From contig JAIYCF010000117.1 of the NCBI GenBank assembly GCA_027488165.1, forward strand, positions 1 to 9,253: a stretch of DNA of 9,253 nucleotides, in the 5' to 3' direction. The notes under the pieces were generated by a model that was not told where the DNA came from, did no database searches, and saw nothing but the letters and a program-made list of their open reading frames with translations. This stretch comes from Streptomycetaceae bacterium. GTDB lineage: Bacteria > Actinomycetota > Actinomycetes > Nanopelagicales > Nanopelagicaceae. The first letter of the stretch is position 1; every line of letters starts with the position of its first letter. Both the position numbers and the translations under genes were made by a program. Shown here one piece after another: positions 5,877-9,253 of the stretch.

Positions 5877-7534
5877 TGGCTCCACAATTTTCATACTCTG
5901 ATTTATTGCCGGTTGGCGAAGATAAAACCAAGTACCGCAATATCGGAAAAGATGGCGTTAGCGTTATCAAGCTCGGCGATCGTGAATTTCTACAAGTAGC
6001 ACCAGAGGCTTTGACTTTACTTACCGAAACAGCGATCCACGATATTTCGCATTACCTGCGCGCAGAACATTTACAGCAACTCGCCAACATTTTGAAGGAC
6101 CCAGAAGCCTCACCAAATGATCGTTTCGTTGCCCTTGATTTATTGAAGAACGCAAATATTTCAGCAGGTGGAATCCTGCCGATGTGCCAAGACACCGGCA
6201 CCGCACTTGTGATGGGCAAGAAGGGTCAATATGTATTAACCACCGCAAAAGATGAAGTTGCGATTTCGCAAGGAATTTATGAAGCCTACACAAAGTTAAA
6301 CCTTCGTTATTCGCAGATGGCACCAGTAACTACCTGGGATGAGAAGAACACGGGCAATAACTTGCCGGCACAGATCGAGATCTATTCTGATTCAGATCAT
6401 CAAGATGAATACAACTTTATGTTTATCGCCAAAGGTGGCGGCAGCGCTAATAAATCATTCTTGTATCAAGAGACTAAAGCCGTTTTAAATCCCAAGTCAT
6501 TTATGACCTGGCTCGATGAGAAGCTCCGTTCCATCGGAACTGCGGCATGCCCGCCGTACCACTTGGCGATTGTCATCGGCGGAACCAGTGCAGAGCACAC
6601 GGTAAAGACTGCAAAGCTAGCCAGCACTAAGTATTTAGATTCACTTCCAACATCAGGAGATGCGGCAACTGGCCATGGTTTCCGCGATATTGAACTTGAA
6701 AAAGAGGTTCTAGAACTAACTCGTACTTTAGGAATTGGCGCACAGTTCGGTGGCAAGTACTTCTGCCACGATGTTCGCGTTGTTCGCTTGCCACGTCACG
6801 GTGCATCTCTGCCAATTGCGATTGCCGTTTCTTGTTCAGCAGATCGCCAAGCAAAGGCAAAGATCACTAAAGATGGCATCTTCCTTGAAGAACTTGAGAC
6901 TGAGCCAGCACATTTCTTGCCTGACACAACTGATGAGCACCTCGACGATAACGTTGTAAAGATTGATTTAAATCAGCCAATGGATGCGGTGCGCGCAGAA
7001 CTTTCGAAGCACCCGGTCAAGACTCGTGTTTCGCTAACCGGAACAATCGTTGTTGCCCGCGACTTGGCACATGCCCGCATTAAAGAAGGCCTTGATGCAG
7101 GTAAGGGCTTACCTCAATACATGAAGGATTACGCCGTTTACTACGCAGGTCCTGCCAAGACTCCAACTGGTTTTGCATCTGGTTCTTTTGGTCCGACAAC
7201 TGCAGGTCGTATGGATTCTTATGTTGAGCAATTCCAGGCTGCAGGTGGATCATTTGTAATGCTGGCAAAGGGAAATCGCTCAAAGGCGGTTACCGATGCC
7301 TGTAAATCTCATGGTGGTTTCTATTTAGGTTCAATTGGCGGACCTGCTGCACGCCTGGCTCAAGATTGCATCAAGAAAGTTGAAGTTCTAGATTTTGAAG
7401 ATCTCGGAATGGAAGCGGTCTGGAAGATCGATGTCGTTGATTTCCCAGCGTTTATCGTTGTCGACGATAAGGGCAATGACTTTTTCGCGGAGACTTCAAA
7501 GCCTTTATCAATCGGCAAGAAGCCAGAGATTTAA
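5876..7534 (+). CDS. fum: Class I fumarate hydratase ([4Fe-4S] type)
   Basis: The enzyme interconverts fumarate and malate in the TCA cycle using an oxygen-sensitive [4Fe-4S] cluster. The 552-aa chain matches the single-polypeptide FumA/FumB type (about 548 aa in E. coli). Cluster cysteines are C104 (LPMCQDTGTA), C225 (GTAACPPYHLAIVIGG) and C320 (IAVSCSADRQAKAK), at nearly the same positions as in E. coli FumA. The N-terminal alpha domain includes AKGGGSANKSFL (185-196) and FRDIELEKEVLELTR. The C-terminal beta domain (about 365-552) has LTGTIVVARDLAHARIKEGL, the MKDYAVYYAGPAKTP block, FGPTTAGRMD and MLAKGNRSKAV. All expected motifs are present with no frameshift. The start follows from the FSYSDLLPVGEDKTKYR N-terminus and the one-base overlap with xseB; no strong Shine-Dalgarno is seen, so translation is probably coupled. 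It is unrelated to the class II FumC that some other Actinobacteria use. Confidence 0.97.
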   Translation: MAPQFSYSDLLPVGEDKTKYRNIGKDGVSVIKLGDREFLQVAPEALTLLTETAIHDISHYLRAEHLQQLANILKDPEASPNDRFVALDLLKNANISAGGILPMCQDTGTALVMGKKGQYVLTTAKDEVAISQGIYEAYTKLNLRYSQMAPVTTWDEKNTGNNLPAQIEIYSDSDHQDEYNFMFIAKGGGSANKSFLYQETKAVLNPKSFMTWLDEKLRSIGTAACPPYHLAIVIGGTSAEHTVKTAKLASTKYLDSLPTSGDAATGHGFRDIELEKEVLELTRTLGIGAQFGGKYFCHDVRVVRLPRHGASLPIAIAVSCSADRQAKAKITKDGIFLEELETEPAHFLPDTTDEHLDDNVVKIDLNQPMDAVRAELSKHPVKTRVSLTGTIVVARDLAHARIKEGLDAGKGLPQYMKDYAVYYAGPAKTPTGFASGSFGPTTAGRMDSYVEQFQAAGGSFVMLAKGNRSKAVTDACKSHGGFYLGSIGGPAARLAQDCIKKVEVLDFEDLGMEAVWKIDVVDFPAFIVVDDKGNDFFAETSKPLSIGKKPEI

Positions 7535-7537
7535 TCT

Positions 7538-8146
7538 TTAGTAGTAATTGCTGCGCTTGAACTTAGCCCATGCCTTACATGGGTTGTCATAACGCGCCTC
7601 TATATAGCGAAGTCCCCAACGGATCTGTGTGACTGGGTTGGTTCGCCAATCGGTTGAAACTACATCCATGCGAGTTGCTGGATAAGCCTGCGGAATTCCG
7701 TGTGCGCCGGTGCGCTTATTGCGAGCCTTGTAATTCCAGTGGCTCTCTTTAGTCCAAAGTCTGTTTAGGCAAAGGTACTGATCCTCACCCCAGGCATATT
7801 CGGTAAGGGCAATTGCCTTGGCAACTTTCTTTGCACCAATGATGGTTCGCGCTGCTTCAACCTGCTGGCTGACTGCGGCGGCGAGCGCCATTTGGGAAGC
7901 GAAGAGATCGGCCTTCTTATCGAGCTGGGTGTAAAGCGCGGCGCCTTCGGAGAGATCTACTTCAAAGCTAAGGCTGACTGATTTCATCAACTTGGCCGAA
8001 GTTGGAAGAGCAAGACTTGTAGTCGTTGGGAAGTCGAGACCATTAGCCGTTGGTTGGGCAGCGGTGGTCAGGATGAAGGTGGCAACCATGGTCCAGAGGG
8101 CGCGCGACTTAAAGCGATCTAACTTTGGAGATGAACTCTTTGCCAT
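7538..8146 (-). CDS. Secreted lytic transglycosylase-like (SLT-type) cell-wall protein
   Basis: This 202-aa protein has a basic N-terminus (residues 1-15), one hydrophobic segment (about 16-30) consistent with a Sec signal peptide and a possible TAA|Q cleavage near residue 30, a helical alanine-rich linker (about 60-112), and a compact C-terminal lysozyme-like domain (about 113-202). That domain carries NRLWTKESHWNYKARN, in which E134 is the likely catalytic glutamate, then GAHGIPQAYPATRM (147-160) and WRTNPVTQIRWGLRYIEARY. C126 and C190 flank the domain and may form a disulfide, as expected for an exported enzyme. Related actinobacterial proteins are annotated as transglycosylases or aggregation-promoting-factor-like; the role is cleavage of peptidoglycan glycan strands during growth or separation. 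It converges on fum with 3 nt between stops. It has a consensus Shine-Dalgarno and a long upstream region, unlike its neighbours. Family is well supported; activity is inferred. Confidence 0.9.
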   Translation of the reverse strand: MAKSSSPKLDRFKSRALWTMVATFILTTAAQPTANGLDFPTTTSLALPTSAKLMKSVSLSFEVDLSEGAALYTQLDKKADLFASQMALAAAVSQQVEAARTIIGAKKVAKAIALTEYAWGEDQYLCLNRLWTKESHWNYKARNKRTGAHGIPQAYPATRMDVVSTDWRTNPVTQIRWGLRYIEARYDNPCKAWAKFKRSNYY

Positions 8147-8152
8147 CGTTTG

Positions 8153-8159
8153 CCTCCTT
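8153..8159 (-). promoter_or_regulatory. Strong Shine-Dalgarno for the transglycosylase gene
   Basis: AAGGAGG on the minus strand lies 6 nt before the ATG at 8146 and fixes that start. It is the strongest ribosome-binding site in the window and shows that this gene, unlike ispH or xseA, is translated from a leadered mRNA. Confidence 0.85.
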
Positions 8160-8198
8160 CTCTTGCCTCGTTTTGATCTCTGTGCCCGTGGGTCATCG

Positions 8199-8212
8199 AC
8201 CTAAAAATAGGT
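8199..8212 (-). repeat. Short perfect inverted repeat in the transglycosylase leader
   Basis: ACCTATTTTTAGGT on the minus strand forms a 5-bp stem with a 4-nt loop. Flanking sequence offers alternatives: TAGGT at 8222-8218 can instead pair with the ACCTA arm, and GGTC (8201-8198) can pair with GACC (8194-8191). These pairings exclude each other. It lacks a following T-run, so it does not look like an intrinsic terminator. Confidence 0.5.
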
Positions 8213-8216
8213 TGGG

Positions 8217-8246
8217 GACCTACGGGGAATGAGTTAAGGGTGGCAA
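8217..8246 (-). promoter_or_regulatory. Candidate promoter for the transglycosylase gene
   Basis: On the minus strand TTGCCA (8246-8241) matches the -35 consensus TTGACA at five of six positions, and TAGGTC follows after 18 nt (8222-8217). The -10 lacks the final T of TANNNT. A start near 8210 would give a leader of about 64 nt carrying the inverted repeat and the Shine-Dalgarno. A second possible -10, TAGATT (8274-8269), has no matching -35. Confidence 0.35.
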
Positions 8247-8389
8247 GGTGGGTGGGATGTCGCAAATTAATCTATGCGTGTGGCGAAAATTCTCAGGAAA
8301 GTCGCTATCTGTGGACGAGCAAAAGTCCTGCTCAGTTAGGGCGAAGTCCGTAATGTCCGAATTGTGACTGTGAGATTTAAATAAGGGGG

Positions 8390-9253
8390 TTAAGCGACAG
8401 GTCCTTCGAGCATCTCGGTCACAAGCGCTGCGATCGGCGAGCGCTCGCTTCGGGTCAGGGTCACGTGAGCAAAGAGCGGGTGGCCTTTGAGGGTTTCCAC
8501 GACCGCGACGACGCCATCGTGGCGGCCAACGCGCAGGTTGTCGCGCTGGGCAACGTCGTGGGTCAGGACGACTCGTGAGGATTGGCCGATTCGCGACAGA
8601 ACGGTGAGCAAGACGCCACGTTCTAGGGATTGGGCTTCGTCAACAATTACAAATGAGTCGTGCAAAGAGCGTCCGCGGATATGGGTCAGCGGCAGAACTT
8701 CGATAAGTCCGCGGGCCATGACTTCTTCGATGACCGCTTCCGAAACCAAGGCGCCCAAAGTGTCGAAGACTGCCTGGGCCCAAGGCGACATTTTTTCGCC
8801 TTCGCTGCCCGGTAAGTAACCAAGCTCTTGTCCGCCAACTGGATAGAGCGGACGGAAGATCACAACTTTCTTATGGAGTCGCTTTTCCATAACCGCTTCG
8901 AGGCCTGCGCAAAGTGCGAGCGCAGACTTTCCGGTTCCGGCGCGACCGCCGAGTGAAACGATTCCAATTTCAGGATCCAATAAAAGGTCGAGTGCAATGC
9001 GTTGTTCGGCAGATCGCCCGTGAAGACCGAAGGCGTTGCGATCACCGCGGACTAACTGCAGACGTTTGTCAGCGGTGACTCGGGCGAGCGCGCTACCTTT
9101 TTCAGAATGCAGAACGATGCCGGTGTGAACTGGCAGCTGATGCGCGGCTTCATGGTCGGCGCGATCTGCGGCATAGAGCTCATCGATAATGTTATGACCA
9201 ACGTTTAACTCTTCAATTCCGGTCCAGCCGCTATTTGAAACCAGCTCTGCTAA
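8390..9253 (-). CDS. phoH: PhoH-family (PhoH2-type) ATPase, C-terminal part (5' truncated by window edge)
   Basis: The minus-strand frame is open from the right edge at 9253 to the TAA at 8392-8390 (287 residues visible), so the ATG at 8980 is internal and the true start lies outside the window. The visible part begins in a linker (about residues 1-65), then GDRNAFGLHGRSAEQRIALDLLL leads into the PhoH P-loop domain. Walker A is SLGGRAGTGKSALA (catalytic K109) and Walker B is FVIVDEAQS (D205, E206). RPLYPVGGQELGYLPG, LPLTHIRGRSLHD, LSRIGQSSRVVLTHD and LTRSERS are family hallmarks. Full-length actinobacterial homologues are about 430 aa with an N-terminal PIN ribonuclease domain; here that part would be off the window, so PhoH2 architecture is inferred. 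Characterised PhoH2 proteins couple RNA unwinding and cleavage. The gene lies in the same direction as the transglycosylase, 243 bp upstream of it. Confidence 0.95.
   Translation of the reverse strand, partial: LAELVSNSGWTGIEELNVGHNIIDELYAADRADHEAAHQLPVHTGIVLHSEKGSALARVTADKRLQLVRGDRNAFGLHGRSAEQRIALDLLLDPEIGIVSLGGRAGTGKSALALCAGLEAVMEKRLHKKVVIFRPLYPVGGQELGYLPGSEGEKMSPWAQAVFDTLGALVSEAVIEEVMARGLIEVLPLTHIRGRSLHDSFVIVDEAQSLERGVLLTVLSRIGQSSRVVLTHDVAQRDNLRVGRHDGVVAVVETLKGHPLFAHVTLTRSERSPIAALVTEMLEGPVA

Larger units (their letters stand above)
8147..8389. other. 243-bp intergenic region, the longest gap in the window
   Basis: No coding gene is supported here. The side near the transglycosylase (8147-8260) is strongly strand-biased: the plus strand has several G-runs and the transcript toward the transglycosylase would be C-rich. 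The distal half carries interleaved complementary tetramers (GGAC 8313-8316, GAGC 8317-8320, GTCC 8325-8328, GCTC 8330-8333) and repeated GTCCG at 8346 and 8355. No stem followed by a T-run is seen after the phoH stop. I could not match it to a known riboswitch family. Confidence 0.7.

Noticed and set aside
8214..8256. G-quadruplex or MraZ-box-like array in the G-runs of the plus strand
   Set aside because: G-runs start at 8214, 8224, 8238, 8250 and 8254. Loops of 9-10 nt are too long for a convincing quadruplex, spacing is not a regular 10 nt, and no mraZ or division operon is adjacent.
8361..8375. CRP/GlxR-type or MtrA-type operator (TGTGA and GTCACA half-sites)
   Set aside because: Only single half-sites are present; the second palindromic arm or correctly spaced direct repeat is missing.
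8147..8392. c-di-AMP (ydaO/yuaA) riboswitch upstream of the transglycosylase
   Set aside because: Expected from the gene type, and CGCTTAACCCCC on the minus strand at the phoH stop resembles the first conserved block. The later G-rich blocks and the terminal CCCGUCAGCUAACC-like block are missing, and the transcript is C-rich instead.
8487..8819. 110-aa plus-strand frame opposite phoH
   Set aside because: Low-complexity, serine, threonine and arginine-rich antisense translation of conserved phoH sequence; no ribosome-binding site or domain.
8860..9045. Separate 61-aa minus-strand gene
   Set aside because: It lies in another frame inside phoH, whose own frame carries Walker A and conserved PhoH sequence through the same bases.

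Overview
This window is a compact, gene-dense stretch of an actinobacterial chromosome. GC content is intermediate, near one half by eye, which is low for the phylum. The gene set and order match what I recall of the actinobacterial xseB–xseA–ispH–DUF6542–ychF neighbourhood (in Mycobacterium tuberculosis roughly Rv1107c–Rv1112, with phoH2 and a fumarase nearby). Tiny intergenic gaps, short proteins, moderate GC and starts without Shine-Dalgarno sequences suggest a streamlined lineage, such as the freshwater acI group (Nanopelagicales) or similar small-genome Actinobacteria. That placement is inference; no rRNA or other marker is present.

Layout, left to right. (1) The C-terminal two thirds or so of a class III PLP aminotransferase (+), cut by the left edge. 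(2) ychF (-), a YchF/OLA1 P-loop NTPase, convergent with the aminotransferase. (3) An rmuC-like gene and a DUF6542 four-helix membrane protein (+), coupled by a 4-nt overlap and divergent from ychF. (4) ispH (-), the last enzyme of the MEP isoprenoid pathway, whose stop codon abuts that of the DUF6542 gene. (5) xseA–xseB–fum (+): both exonuclease VII subunits and a class I [4Fe-4S] fumarase, divergent from ispH across 26 bp. (6) A secreted lytic-transglycosylase-like protein (-), convergent with fum across 3 bp. (7) A 243-bp non-coding gap, the only sizeable one. (8) The C-terminal ATPase domain of a PhoH2-type protein (-), running off the right edge.

Functionally this is mostly housekeeping: DNA repair (XseAB, RmuC), isoprenoid synthesis (IspH), TCA cycle (fumarase), ribosome-associated NTPase (YchF), RNA-related ATPase (PhoH) and cell-wall remodelling (transglycosylase). 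I found no mobile element, CRISPR array, tRNA or rRNA, and no sign of a new multi-gene system. The points most worth a second look are regulatory. Several genes have a TANNNT box 6-9 nt before the ATG and no Shine-Dalgarno, which suggests leaderless mRNAs. The ispH/xseA pair may be driven by two back-to-back -10 boxes. A possible internal promoter for xseB is built on the xseA stop codon. The transglycosylase, by contrast, has a strong Shine-Dalgarno and a structured upstream region.
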